Shown here: one piece after another, positions 9,028 through 17,326 of the stretch | Layout of the letters: every line of letters begins with the position of its first letter | Numbering within the stretch: position 1 is the first letter of the stretch | Source of the DNA: WJMT01 sp964624145 | GTDB taxonomy: Bacteria > Acidobacteriota > Aminicenantia > Aminicenantales > Aminicenantaceae | Assembly (NCBI GenBank): GCA_964624145.1 | Contig: CAZUXT010000020.1 | Span: 1 to 54,741, forward strand | Direction: 5' to 3' | Length of the DNA stretch: 54,741 nucleotides | Made by a program: the position numbers and the translations under genes | The notes under the pieces: generated by a model | What the model was told of the DNA's origin: nothing | Database searches by the model: none | Seen by the model: the letters and a program-made list of their open reading frames with translations, nothing else

Positions 9028-10275
9028 ATGAAGAGATTTACAGCTATTTTTTCTGTTTTATTCTTGCTGGCCTGTGTCTGTTTTTTCTTTTTTTCGTGCA
9101 CGGAACAGGAAAAAACAGTCCAAAAAAAAGTAATCCAGATCGGCGAGGAGGAAATCCAGGAGGGCAGTGAAGCCGTTTATAAGACCAGAGAATTCAGGGG
9201 TCATGAACGCACTTACCTCACGACGGATTTTTCAGGGATCACAAAGCCGTCCTCTCTGGATGTGTTCACCACGTATTTTCACAACCCTCCCGTTCGCCAG
9301 TATTGGACCGGGACCTGCTGGTGTTTTGCCACCACCTCTCTCATGGAATCAGAATTGAAGCGTCTTGGAAAAGGGGAAATAAAGCTTTCTGAAATGTTTA
9401 CCGTTTACTGGGAGTATGTGGAGAAGGCCCGATATTTCATCCAGAATAAGGGAGACATGCACCTTGGCCAGGGTTCTGAACATGATGCGGCGATCGCTCG
9501 AATGAAAAAGTACGGAGCTGTTCCTGCTGAGTTCTACACAGGCCTGCTGTCCGGAGAGACCGAACACAATCACGGTGAAATGTTCCGGGAGATTAGAAAT
9601 TACCTGAATTTTTGCAAAGAAAACGAATACTGGGATGAAGAGAAAGCTGTTTGTTACGTGAAGCAAGTACTGAACAAGTATTTGGGAGAGCCTCCGGACT
9701 CTATAGAGGTAAACGGCCGGAGCCTGACTCCCATGGAATACATGGAAGACGTGCTGCAGCTTCCTCTTGACGATTATGTAACCTTTATGAGCCTGAAATA
9801 TCTTCCCTTTTACACACAGGGTGAATACAAAGTGCCTGACAACTGGTGGCACAGCGATGTGTACTATAATGTCCCTCTGGATGTGTTCTATAGCCTGATC
9901 GTCAATGCTTTTGAAAAAGGGTATACCATCGCCCTGGGCGGTGATGTATCTGAACCCGGAACAAGTGGAGAGGAAGACTGTGCCATTATACCTTCTTTTG
10001 ATATTCCGTTTGCATTGATCGGTCAGGACAGCCGTGAATACAGATTTAACAACAGAACCTCTACGGATGACCATGCCATTCATGCGGTGGGGCATACTCA
10101 ATTGAACAGCCGCGACTGGTTTCTGATCAAAGATTCAGGAAGCAGTTCTCAAAGAGGCGAGTTTAAAGGCTACACTCTCTTCAGGGATGATTACGTGAAG
10201 CTCAAGATGCTGACATTTATGGTTCATAAAGATGCGGTTTCAGAAGTCTTGGCTGAGTTTGAAACATCCGAGTGA
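9028..10275 (+). CDS. C1-family (papain/bleomycin-hydrolase-like) peptidase, probable lipoprotein
   Basis: 415 aa behind a strong AAAGGAG ribosome site. The N-terminus is hydrophobic and ends FFSC (Cys24), a probable lipobox. The nucleophile motif is RQYWTGTCWCFA with Gln91 and Cys97; the histidine is His349 in DHAIHAVGH. Where papain has Asn in KNSWG, this protein has KDSGSS, so the third catalytic residue is Asp. Length and spacing resemble the C1B (PepC/bleomycin hydrolase) branch more than papain. It probably degrades peptides in the periplasm or at the surface. It is convergent with the next gene with only one base between them. Confidence 0.8.
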   Translation: MKRFTAIFSVLFLLACVCFFFFSCTEQEKTVQKKVIQIGEEEIQEGSEAVYKTREFRGHERTYLTTDFSGITKPSSLDVFTTYFHNPPVRQYWTGTCWCFATTSLMESELKRLGKGEIKLSEMFTVYWEYVEKARYFIQNKGDMHLGQGSEHDAAIARMKKYGAVPAEFYTGLLSGETEHNHGEMFREIRNYLNFCKENEYWDEEKAVCYVKQVLNKYLGEPPDSIEVNGRSLTPMEYMEDVLQLPLDDYVTFMSLKYLPFYTQGEYKVPDNWWHSDVYYNVPLDVFYSLIVNAFEKGYTIALGGDVSEPGTSGEEDCAIIPSFDIPFALIGQDSREYRFNNRTSTDDHAIHAVGHTQLNSRDWFLIKDSGSSSQRGEFKGYTLFRDDYVKLKMLTFMVHKDAVSEVLAEFETSE

Positions 10276-10276
10276 T

Positions 10277-11014
10277 TCAGAAGTGCAGATACTCAACAGC
10301 ATCGATTTCCATGTAATAGTCTGCTGAGTGAGGTTTGATGCGTTTTATCGTGTTGGTGTCTGTGTAATCTCTAAACACAAGCCTGATTTTTTGAGTTCTT
10401 GAGATTTCTCCGAGTTCAAAAGTCTCAGGACTTTGAAGGCCGCTTCCGGTTCCTATGTACTGCCACTCTCCATACTTATCCGCGGCATAGAGGGCGTAGT
10501 TCATGGTAGGGGGAAGAATTCCTGACCGCTGCCGCCGGGCATAAACGGCTATATCAGCGCCGTTATGGTTTTCCGCTTCCAGTTCCAGGTCAAGAAAACC
10601 GAAATATTCGATTTGCGTAAAGTTGCCATCCGGTTTGTTAAGGGAGGAAGAGGGATTCCGAACCTGTTCTGTAGTCTCCAGTACCCTTGTCGCATATTTT
10701 TTGCTTTGGCTGTCAAATCCTCTCTGGTCTATCTGATCGATGTTTTCAGAAGTGATGACTCTTGGCCCGGGACTTCTGATGTCCGGAGATCTTTTCATAT
10801 TCCTATTATCCTGAGTGGAAGGGGAGGACTTCAGAGTGAGGGCCGTACCCTTTTTTATTCTTTCAAGGTCTGCATTTGTCAGGACTATGCTGGATTTTTC
10901 ACTGAGCCGGGCCCTTCTTTCTTTCTCCTTTTGAGCGAGTTCAGCCAGGCTCTGAGGAAAGACAAGAGCTGTGCATACTAATAAACAGAGGGAGCCACCA
11001 ATGATTTTTTTCAT
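10277..11014 (-). CDS. Secreted hypothetical protein with C-terminal beta-sandwich
   Basis: 245 aa if started at ATG 11014, which has AGGAAGA directly upstream; a longer frame from 11041 has no ribosome site. A Sec signal peptide (VFPQS cleavage region) is followed by the charged segment LAELAQKEKERRARL, a pattern recurring in secreted proteins of Acidobacteria-like lineages. A disordered linker follows, then a predicted beta-rich domain of about 115 residues that resembles carbohydrate-binding folds. The function is unknown. A candidate promoter has TTGACA (complement of 11052-11057), but the -10 is poor. Confidence 0.65.
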   Translation of the reverse strand: MKKIIGGSLCLLVCTALVFPQSLAELAQKEKERRARLSEKSSIVLTNADLERIKKGTALTLKSSPSTQDNRNMKRSPDIRSPGPRVITSENIDQIDQRGFDSQSKKYATRVLETTEQVRNPSSSLNKPDGNFTQIEYFGFLDLELEAENHNGADIAVYARRQRSGILPPTMNYALYAADKYGEWQYIGTGSGLQSPETFELGEISRTQKIRLVFRDYTDTNTIKRIKPHSADYYMEIDAVEYLHF

Positions 11015-11172
11015 ATCTCTTCCTATTATAAGATAAGACACTCTGCTTCTCTGTCAACCTCGGATTGATTTTTGTCTCATCTCACTTCCTGATATTATAG
11101 CAAAAGATGGATCGTTTTGCTTGACTCAAGATTTTTTTACATAGGCCCTGCTAAGAAGAGTTCAGGTTGATA

Positions 11173-11201
11173 TTGACTGAGGCCGTCTTTCAGTATACTA
11201 T
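11173..11201 (+). promoter_or_regulatory. Promoter of the SH3b-M48-cyclase-channel gene cluster
   Basis: TTGACT (11173-11178) and TACTAT (11196-11201) are separated by exactly 17 bases, about 50 bases before the SH3b start codon. No equally good promoter was seen in the short gaps of the following six genes, so it may drive the whole unit to 20489. Confidence 0.65.
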
Positions 11202-11254
11202 CATTCATAAGAATGACAGATTCGTGGTATTTTATTACACTACAGGAGGGGTAA

Positions 11255-11740
11255 ATGAAAAAACCTTCTTTATTGAGCGGGATTCTCATCGTATTTTTTC
11301 TTCTTGTCTCAATTTTGATCGCCAAATCCTTTGTGGTTAAAATCAGTTCCACCCATTTAAGAGCAGAGCCTCAGTTTTATGCTCAGTCCCTTGCTGTTTT
11401 AAAAGCCGGAGAAAGTGTGGAGCAGCTGGAGACAAAAGAAGGCTGGATAAAAGTAAAAACTTCCCGGGGGTTAACAGGATGGGTGCATTCATGCGCTGTC
11501 AAGCCCAAGGGAGTGGCCCTGCTTGCTTCTGCGAGTTCTCTCAAAACGGATGCATCAGCAGACGAAGTGGCGCTGGCCGGAAAAGGATTTAACAAACAAG
11601 TGGAAGGAGAGTACAAGGCCAGGAATCCGAACATAAGTTTTGCCATGGTTGATAAGATGCTGCAGCTGAAAATTTCCCCGTCCTCTATCAAAACTTTTCT
11701 CGCAAGGGGAAAGTTAGGGGAATTCGGGAGGGAAAAATGA
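11255..11740 (+). CDS. Exported SH3b-domain protein
   Basis: 161 aa with ribosome site AGGAGGGG before the ATG and an N-terminal membrane or signal segment (about residues 7-24). Residues about 27-80 form a bacterial SH3 domain (STHLRAEPQFYAQSLAVLKAGESVEQLETKEGWIKV... GLTGWVHSCAVKP split over the domain), of the kind that binds peptidoglycan or partner proteins in the envelope. The C-terminal 70 residues are unrecognised. The stop codon overlaps the M48 start (ATGA), so the two are translationally coupled. First gene of the cyclase-channel unit. An envelope-sensing or scaffold role is inferred. Confidence 0.8.
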   Translation: MKKPSLLSGILIVFFLLVSILIAKSFVVKISSTHLRAEPQFYAQSLAVLKAGESVEQLETKEGWIKVKTSRGLTGWVHSCAVKPKGVALLASASSLKTDASADEVALAGKGFNKQVEGEYKARNPNISFAMVDKMLQLKISPSSIKTFLARGKLGEFGREK

Positions 11741-12642
11741 ACAACAAAAAGACCCTGGTTCTCTTGGCATTTTGCCTGTTTTGCGTTTTGTTTTTTCTTA
11801 AATGTTCTGTTATGGAGGAAAGCGCTGGTATTTTCGGAAAAGTAAGTAAAATAGTCGCGTCTGAAAAAGATACGATTAAAGCTGTGCGGTCAGGATTCGG
11901 AGATATATCAGAGGAGGAGGAATATTATATTGGACGGGCAGTAGCGGCTATTATTTTATCCATGTATCCTGCTTATCAGAACGATGACCTTACCCGTTAT
12001 GTCAACAGTGTTGGTATGGCTGTTGTCTATCACTCTGACAGGCCTGAAACTTTTGCAGGATACCATTTTCTTGTGCTGGATACAGAGGAAGTCAATGCTC
12101 TTTCCGCACCCTCAGGTTTTATCTTTATAAGCAAGGGTTTGTTGAAAAGATGTAGAAATGAAGAAATGCTGGGGTGCATTCTGGCTCATGAAGTCGCCCA
12201 TGTTCAGGAAAAGCACGGTCTTCAGGCGATAAAGAATGCACGCCTGGTGGATGCGTTTACCCTTATTGGAGAGAAAGCAATAGAAAAATACGGTCCTGAA
12301 AAGCTGGCCAAGCTGACAGATGTTTTTGAGGATGCCTTAGGCGATATCGCAGGAAAGCTGATAGAAAGAGGATATGACCGGAAATATGAATATGAAGCTG
12401 ACCGCCTTTCTATAGAAATAGCAGCGCGGACAGGGTATGATCCTAAAGGACTCATTGATTTTCTGGAGACAATGAGACAGGATTCTTCTCAGGGTGAAGA
12501 AAAAGGATGGTTTAAGACACATCCCAGCGCCGGTGATAGAATAGAGCGGGCCCAAAAGGAAATATCATCATTGAGTTTTATCCCTGAAAAGGCATCGGCC
12601 CGGACTGCAAGGTATGAAAAAGCGGTTCAGAGGCTGCGGTGA
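11737..12642 (+). CDS. M48-family metalloprotease (BepA/HtpX-type)
   Basis: 301 aa with a hydrophobic signal segment ending near Cys23. The zinc site is HEVAHVQEKHG (His151, Glu152, His155) with the third ligand Glu220 in YEADRLSIEIA, both classic for M48. A C-terminal region ends with the HPSAGDRI motif typical of periplasmic M48 proteases such as BepA/LoiP. It has no TPR repeats. It would act on misfolded envelope proteins. The start overlaps the SH3b stop codon; the next gene (cyclase) begins about 33 bases after its stop in the same frame. Confidence 0.88.
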   Translation: MNNKKTLVLLAFCLFCVLFFLKCSVMEESAGIFGKVSKIVASEKDTIKAVRSGFGDISEEEEYYIGRAVAAIILSMYPAYQNDDLTRYVNSVGMAVVYHSDRPETFAGYHFLVLDTEEVNALSAPSGFIFISKGLLKRCRNEEMLGCILAHEVAHVQEKHGLQAIKNARLVDAFTLIGEKAIEKYGPEKLAKLTDVFEDALGDIAGKLIERGYDRKYEYEADRLSIEIAARTGYDPKGLIDFLETMRQDSSQGEEKGWFKTHPSAGDRIERAQKEISSLSFIPEKASARTARYEKAVQRLR

Positions 12643-12661
12643 TCGGCTTTATGTGCCTTTG

Positions 12662-12668
12662 GTGGAGA
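12662..12668 (+). promoter_or_regulatory. Ribosome site deciding an ATT start for the cyclase gene
   Basis: GGAGAGG-type purine tract (within 12662-12670) lies about six bases before ATT at 12676. The frame from the M48 stop to 12769 contains no ATG, GTG or TTG, although the N-terminal membrane helix is encoded in it. Confidence 0.55.
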
Positions 12669-12675
12669 GGAAAAC

Positions 12676-14823
12676 ATTAAGAAAAGGAAACGGGTCCAGA
12701 CCCTTCTGAAAGGAAAATTATCCCGGGGTATTCTCATCGGCATCGCATCGTTTTTAGTAATCCTTCTGTTGTATGAACTGCGGCTTTTTCAGCCCTTGGA
12801 ACGGAAATCGTGGGATTTAAGGCTCAGATTGTTTTCAAAGACTTCTCATGCAGATGAAGATATCGTTCTCTTCCTGATCGATCAGTACAGCCTGGATTTC
12901 TATGAAGAACAACAGGGGCTCCCATGGCCCTGGCCCAGAGAGATGTATTCCTATTTAGCGGATTACTTGGAAGCCGGGGGTGTGAAAGCCGTTTTCTTTG
13001 ATTTCATATTTTCCGAATCTTCAGTTTATGGAGTGGAAGATGACCTGAGGTTTGCTTCATCACTAAAGAAGGCTGGAAATGTCTTTCTTCCTGTATTTTT
13101 AAGCAGGGAAGACAACGGGCCTGAAGAATCAAATACAGAGCTGTTAAAACCCTTTTCGCTGAGAGGATTAGAGGAACAGGCTGACTCTATTTACCCTATG
13201 AAATCAGTCACTCTTCCCAACAGGGAGCTCTTTTCTGTGTCAAAGGGCATGGGCAATGTGCAGTTTTCTCCTGATGAGGACGGTATTTTCCGCCGGATCC
13301 CTCTTCTCTTTTCATATAATAAGCTGACTCTCCCCGCCCTTCCTTTGGCTATGGCTGGATTTCTCGGAGAAAACCGGATCGAGGTCAGAAAGAGCGGGGG
13401 TATCTGGTTTGACAAAAGAAAAATTCCCCTGGATGGCTCAGGCCGGATGGTCATTAAATACCACGGCCCTCAGGGAACCTATACCACTTATTCCGTGGCT
13501 TCGATCATCAATTCCTGGGCTCAAACAAATGAAGGAACAGAACCGCAGGTCCCCCCTGATGTGTTTTCCGAAAAAATTGTTTTAGTGGGTTCAAGCGCGC
13601 CCGGGATTTATGACCTTAGGTCCACTCCTTTTAGTTCAGTCTATCCGGGAGTGGAGATCCAGGCGGCTGTTCTGGATAATATCTTAAACCAGGATTTCAT
13701 CTCTTTTCCCGGGGAAATAGTGGTCTTGTGCCTGATTCTGTTGAGTGCTCTTTTTACGGGAGTAGGGGCGTCGGTTTTGCGGCGTTCCTGGGTTATCGGC
13801 CTTTTTTTTATCCTGTGCCTGGTACTTCCCGCAGCCCTGTCAAGCCTCTTTTTCTTTTCGGGGTTATGGCTGGAGTTTGCCGCTCCTGAGTTTGCCGTTG
13901 TTACAGCTTTTATCAGCGCCGCTCTGTTAAATTACAGTCTTGAGGGGAAACAGCGCCGTTTCATAAAAAATGTATTCCGTTTTTATCTTTCTCCTTCTCT
14001 GATCGACATGATCGTTAAAAACCCGGAGCTTTTAAAGCTGGGTGGAGATAAAAGGGAGATCACTTCTTTTTTTTCTGACATACAGGGATTTACTTCGATT
14101 TCAGAAGGCTTGAATCCTGAGGAACTGGTTGATCTGCTTAATTTATATCTTTCGGAAATGAGCGGCATAATAATCAACTACAGCGGAACTTTGGATAAAT
14201 ATGAGGGGGATGCCATCATTGCATTCTGGAACGCGCCTCTCGAACAGGCAGATCATGCTGTAAAGGCCTGCAAAGCGGCACTGGATTGCCAGAATAGACT
14301 CAAAGACATGGGAAGCCTTCTTAAATCAAAATACGGACACGATCTTTCTGCGAGGATAGGTATCAATACCGGTCCTGCAGTGGTAGGAAACATGGGTTCT
14401 CACAGGCGGTTTGATTACACGGCCATAGGGGATACCGTAAACCTTGCTTCCAGGCTTGAAGGCGCCTGCAAACAGTACAGAGTCCCTATTCTTATAGGGC
14501 AGGATACCTGTTCTGAGGTGGAGGACCGGATTTTAACGAGGGAGGTCGATATCATCAGAGTTGTGGGGAAAAGCAGGCCGGTAAAGGCATTTGAAATCAT
14601 AGCGGAAAAAGGAGAAGCGACCGGAGACCAGCAAAAGCTGGTATCCGATTTCCAGGAAGCTCTTAAAGAGTATAAAAATCGCGAATGGAGAAAAGCCGCG
14701 GCTTTGTTTCAAGGGATTAAAGATGATGCATTGGCTGAGTTGTACGCAGCAAGATGCACTGAGTTTGTAAAGAATCCTCCGCCTGAGGACTGGGATGGAG
14801 TATTCATTTTGAAAATAAAATAA
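12676..14823 (+). CDS. CHASE2-domain adenylate cyclase (class III), ATT start
   Basis: About 715 aa. Order: N-terminal basic stretch and membrane helix, CHASE2 extracytoplasmic sensor, three membrane helices (nucleotides about 13710-13940), class III cyclase domain and a short TPR-like tail. The catalytic set is complete: metal Asp codons at 14077 (SDIQGFT) and 14209 (YEGDA), adenine-selecting Lys at 14197 and Asp at 14413 (FDYTAIGD), transition-state Asn 14440 and Arg 14452. Lys/Asp indicates ATP rather than GTP. The conventional start (TTG 12769) would remove most of the first membrane helix, so ATT 12676 behind GGAGAGG is preferred. It makes cAMP in response to an unknown envelope signal. 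Downstream genes encode likely cAMP users. Confidence 0.88.
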   Translation: MKKRKRVQTLLKGKLSRGILIGIASFLVILLLYELRLFQPLERKSWDLRLRLFSKTSHADEDIVLFLIDQYSLDFYEEQQGLPWPWPREMYSYLADYLEAGGVKAVFFDFIFSESSVYGVEDDLRFASSLKKAGNVFLPVFLSREDNGPEESNTELLKPFSLRGLEEQADSIYPMKSVTLPNRELFSVSKGMGNVQFSPDEDGIFRRIPLLFSYNKLTLPALPLAMAGFLGENRIEVRKSGGIWFDKRKIPLDGSGRMVIKYHGPQGTYTTYSVASIINSWAQTNEGTEPQVPPDVFSEKIVLVGSSAPGIYDLRSTPFSSVYPGVEIQAAVLDNILNQDFISFPGEIVVLCLILLSALFTGVGASVLRRSWVIGLFFILCLVLPAALSSLFFFSGLWLEFAAPEFAVVTAFISAALLNYSLEGKQRRFIKNVFRFYLSPSLIDMIVKNPELLKLGGDKREITSFFSDIQGFTSISEGLNPEELVDLLNLYLSEMSGIIINYSGTLDKYEGDAIIAFWNAPLEQADHAVKACKAALDCQNRLKDMGSLLKSKYGHDLSARIGINTGPAVVGNMGSHRRFDYTAIGDTVNLASRLEGACKQYRVPILIGQDTCSEVEDRILTREVDIIRVVGKSRPVKAFEIIAEKGEATGDQQKLVSDFQEALKEYKNREWRKAAALFQGIKDDALAELYAARCTEFVKNPPPEDWDGVFILKIK

Positions 14824-14838
14824 AAGGAAAAAGCACAA

Positions 14839-15669
14839 ATGGAACTTACTTTTTGGGGAGTCAGAGGTTCTGTTCCGGTGAGCGGGAAACATTATGTCAA
14901 GTATGGAGGACATACTCCGTGCGCCTCTCTTGTTTCGTCGGATAAAGACCTGATCGTTGTGGATGCGGGAACAGGAATCATGAGGTTGGGTGAGGCGTTG
15001 ATGAAAAATAGGGTTAAAAAGTTTTTTCATATCCATCTTGTTTTCACTCATTTCCATATTGACCATGTTATGGGCCTTCCCTTTTTTCCCTCTCTTTTTT
15101 CCAGGGAAAGCAAGGTCTCGTTTTATTCTCCTTTAAAACCTGGAGAGACCCAAAAATTGCTCAGAACGTTGATGGGGGGAAGGTTTTTCCCGATTCCTTT
15201 TGATAAGACAGAAGCTGAAAAAAAATTCGTGGAAGTCCCTTTAGGAGATTTCTCTATAGGGAATGTCCGTATTTCTCATATCCCCCTTAATCATCCTCAA
15301 GGTTCCTTTGCCTACAGGTTTAGCGAGAAAGGAGGGAGTATTCTCTTTGCTACGGATACAGAACATCCTGAAAAGGGCATGGATGAACAGTTGGTTTCCT
15401 TTGCGAAGGAAACAGATGTTTTTATATATGATGCCACTTTTACTCCTGATGAATATAAAAAGGGCCGAAAAGGATGGGGCCACAGCACATGGAGACAAGG
15501 AACCAGAATAGCAAAAAAAGCCGGTGCCGGAAAATTATATCTTTCTCATTTTAATCCTTCTCATTCAGATAAAAAAATTGATAATATAATAAGGAGGGCG
15601 AGAGAAGTATTTCCTGAAACGTATGGAGCCAGGGAAGGGTCCTCCCTGAGTTTAAAAGGCGGCTCATAA
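14839..15669 (+). CDS. MBL-fold metallohydrolase, candidate cyclic-nucleotide phosphodiesterase
   Basis: 276 aa, 15 bases after the cyclase gene with AAAGGA upstream. The metal ligands of the RNase Z/PhnP/cNMP-phosphodiesterase branch are all present: THFHIDH (His71, His73, Asp75, His76), His152 in NHPQG, Asp173 in ATDTEH and His237 in SHFNPSH. Two metals are expected. No signal peptide, so cytosolic. Known relatives cleave cyclic phosphodiesters (PhnP, class II-like PDEs), and the place between a cyclase and a cNMP-binding channel makes cAMP a reasonable substrate. That assignment is inference from context; RNA or other phosphodiesters are possible. Confidence 0.8.
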   Translation: MELTFWGVRGSVPVSGKHYVKYGGHTPCASLVSSDKDLIVVDAGTGIMRLGEALMKNRVKKFFHIHLVFTHFHIDHVMGLPFFPSLFSRESKVSFYSPLKPGETQKLLRTLMGGRFFPIPFDKTEAEKKFVEVPLGDFSIGNVRISHIPLNHPQGSFAYRFSEKGGSILFATDTEHPEKGMDEQLVSFAKETDVFIYDATFTPDEYKKGRKGWGHSTWRQGTRIAKKAGAGKLYLSHFNPSHSDKKIDNIIRRAREVFPETYGAREGSSLSLKGGS

Positions 15670-15699
15670 AAATGGAAATAGGAAGAGGTTAAAAAGAGA

Positions 15700-17322
15700 A
15701 TGTCCTATCAAAATCTTATAAATACAGGGATTTTAGAATTATTCCTTGTCGTTTTATTTTTTTGTCTGGGTCTTGTTCTTTATTTGTTTTTTCGATACCT
15801 TAACAAGAAGTATCTGCTGCCAAAAGGAAGAAGATCCGGAATATTTCTTTCAAAAATCATATCTCCTCTGGCTTTTCTCATCGCTGTTTTGTGTGTCAGG
15901 CAGGCGGATCTCGTTCAGGGCCTTCAATTAAGCCCCGGTTTTCAAAGATACGTTGATGCGGCCGCTTATTTTTTCCTGTTTTTCTTTTTGGTCAGGTTGC
16001 TGGACGCTTTTCTTGTAACAAATTATGAACGCCGGGAGAAGATATTTCCTCTTCCCCGGATTCTCCACCGGTTCTTACTGCTGGTGATCTATCTTGTTTT
16101 TTTGTTCTGTGTTTTGAAAGGAGTAGCCGGGGTTGATATAACTCCTCTTCTCGCGACATCTGCTGTCCTGACCATGATATTGGGCCTGGCACTTCAGGAA
16201 CTGTTGGGAAACATCATATCCGGAATATCCATCCATATCACAAAGGCATTCTGTAAGGGAGACTGGATCAAGTGCGGAGACAAAGAAGGCTTGGTCATTG
16301 ATACAAACTGGAGAGAGACCAGGATAAAGGACCTTTATTCCAATATCGTGGTCATCCCGAATCATTCCATCTCTTCAGATATTCTCATCAACTATTCCTG
16401 TCCTGATAAAAGGACGGCCTTGAACATTCCTATCAAAGTGAGTTATGAGTCCCCGCCGGAATCTGTAATGGAAGCGCTGAGAGAGGCCGCATTGGATATG
16501 CCGGAAGTTTCAAGAGTGCCTCCGCCGGAAGCCTATATCCTGAGCTATGAGGATTTTGGCATATCTTATGTTTTAAAATTCTGGATAACGGATTTCAGTA
16601 AAAAGTATCATGTGCTGGGGAAAGCAGGAAGGCTTATTTGGTATAAATTCCGGAGAAGAGGAATCGAAATCCCTCTCCCGTTGAGTGATAAGGTCCAGCA
16701 TGTTTTTGAATATCTATCAAGAGCGAAAACCGGAGAACTTCCCGAACAAAAAGAGGAGATGATAAAATATCAATCCCTTTTGAGTTCTTCTTTTTTAAGA
16801 TACCATAAAGGAGAGCAAGCGGGGAAGCTGATCGTATCCGATGAAGAAATAAGAAAATTAGCTTCTTCCGCTCAAAGGCAGCTCTATTCTTCAGGAGAAA
16901 CACTTTTTAAGCAGGGGGATAAAGGAGAGAGCTGCTTTATCGTCATATCAGGAAAGATCAAGGGTATTGTGACTTATGAGGAAAAAGGAAAGAAATATAC
17001 TTCGGAATTTTATGTAAATCCCGGAGGGATTTTTGGGGAAATGTCACTTTATACGGGAATGCCGAGAACCGCAACGGGCATAATTGAAGGAGAGACCCAG
17101 CTTCTGGAAATAGGAGCCAGGGATTTTGCTCTTCTCTTATCCCGGAATCCGGAATTAGCAGAGATCACAGCCGGCATAGTGAGTGACAGGAATAAAGAAA
17201 ACATAGGTTTCCTTAAAAAGGTCAAGGAGCTTTCAGAAAAAGACATAAGGGACAGTTGTGATAAAATGTCTTTGTTGGAAAGGATGAAAAAATTTTTATC
17301 ATTTCTGACTTTAAAGAAATAA
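15700..17322 (+). CDS. MscS-type channel with C-terminal cyclic-nucleotide-binding domain
   Basis: 540 aa. Membrane helices at about residues 11-31, 51-66, 86-105 and 123-145 precede the MscS pore helix (150-178, rich in Gly/Ala/Leu) and beta domain (185-235, KGDWIKCGDKEGLV... VVIPNHSI). The alpha/beta cage region runs to about 330. Residues about 385-500 form a cNMP-binding domain with phosphate-binding cassette FGEMSLYTGMPRTAT (Glu447, Arg456, Thr457). This is the architecture of bacterial cyclic-nucleotide-gated (bCNG) channels, which are MscS relatives opened by cAMP. It lies in the same unit as an adenylate cyclase. The K+ channel starts four bases after its stop. Confidence 0.9.
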   Translation: MSYQNLINTGILELFLVVLFFCLGLVLYLFFRYLNKKYLLPKGRRSGIFLSKIISPLAFLIAVLCVRQADLVQGLQLSPGFQRYVDAAAYFFLFFFLVRLLDAFLVTNYERREKIFPLPRILHRFLLLVIYLVFLFCVLKGVAGVDITPLLATSAVLTMILGLALQELLGNIISGISIHITKAFCKGDWIKCGDKEGLVIDTNWRETRIKDLYSNIVVIPNHSISSDILINYSCPDKRTALNIPIKVSYESPPESVMEALREAALDMPEVSRVPPPEAYILSYEDFGISYVLKFWITDFSKKYHVLGKAGRLIWYKFRRRGIEIPLPLSDKVQHVFEYLSRAKTGELPEQKEEMIKYQSLLSSSFLRYHKGEQAGKLIVSDEEIRKLASSAQRQLYSSGETLFKQGDKGESCFIVISGKIKGIVTYEEKGKKYTSEFYVNPGGIFGEMSLYTGMPRTATGIIEGETQLLEIGARDFALLLSRNPELAEITAGIVSDRNKENIGFLKKVKELSEKDIRDSCDKMSLLERMKKFLSFLTLKK

Positions 17323-17326
17323 AACT

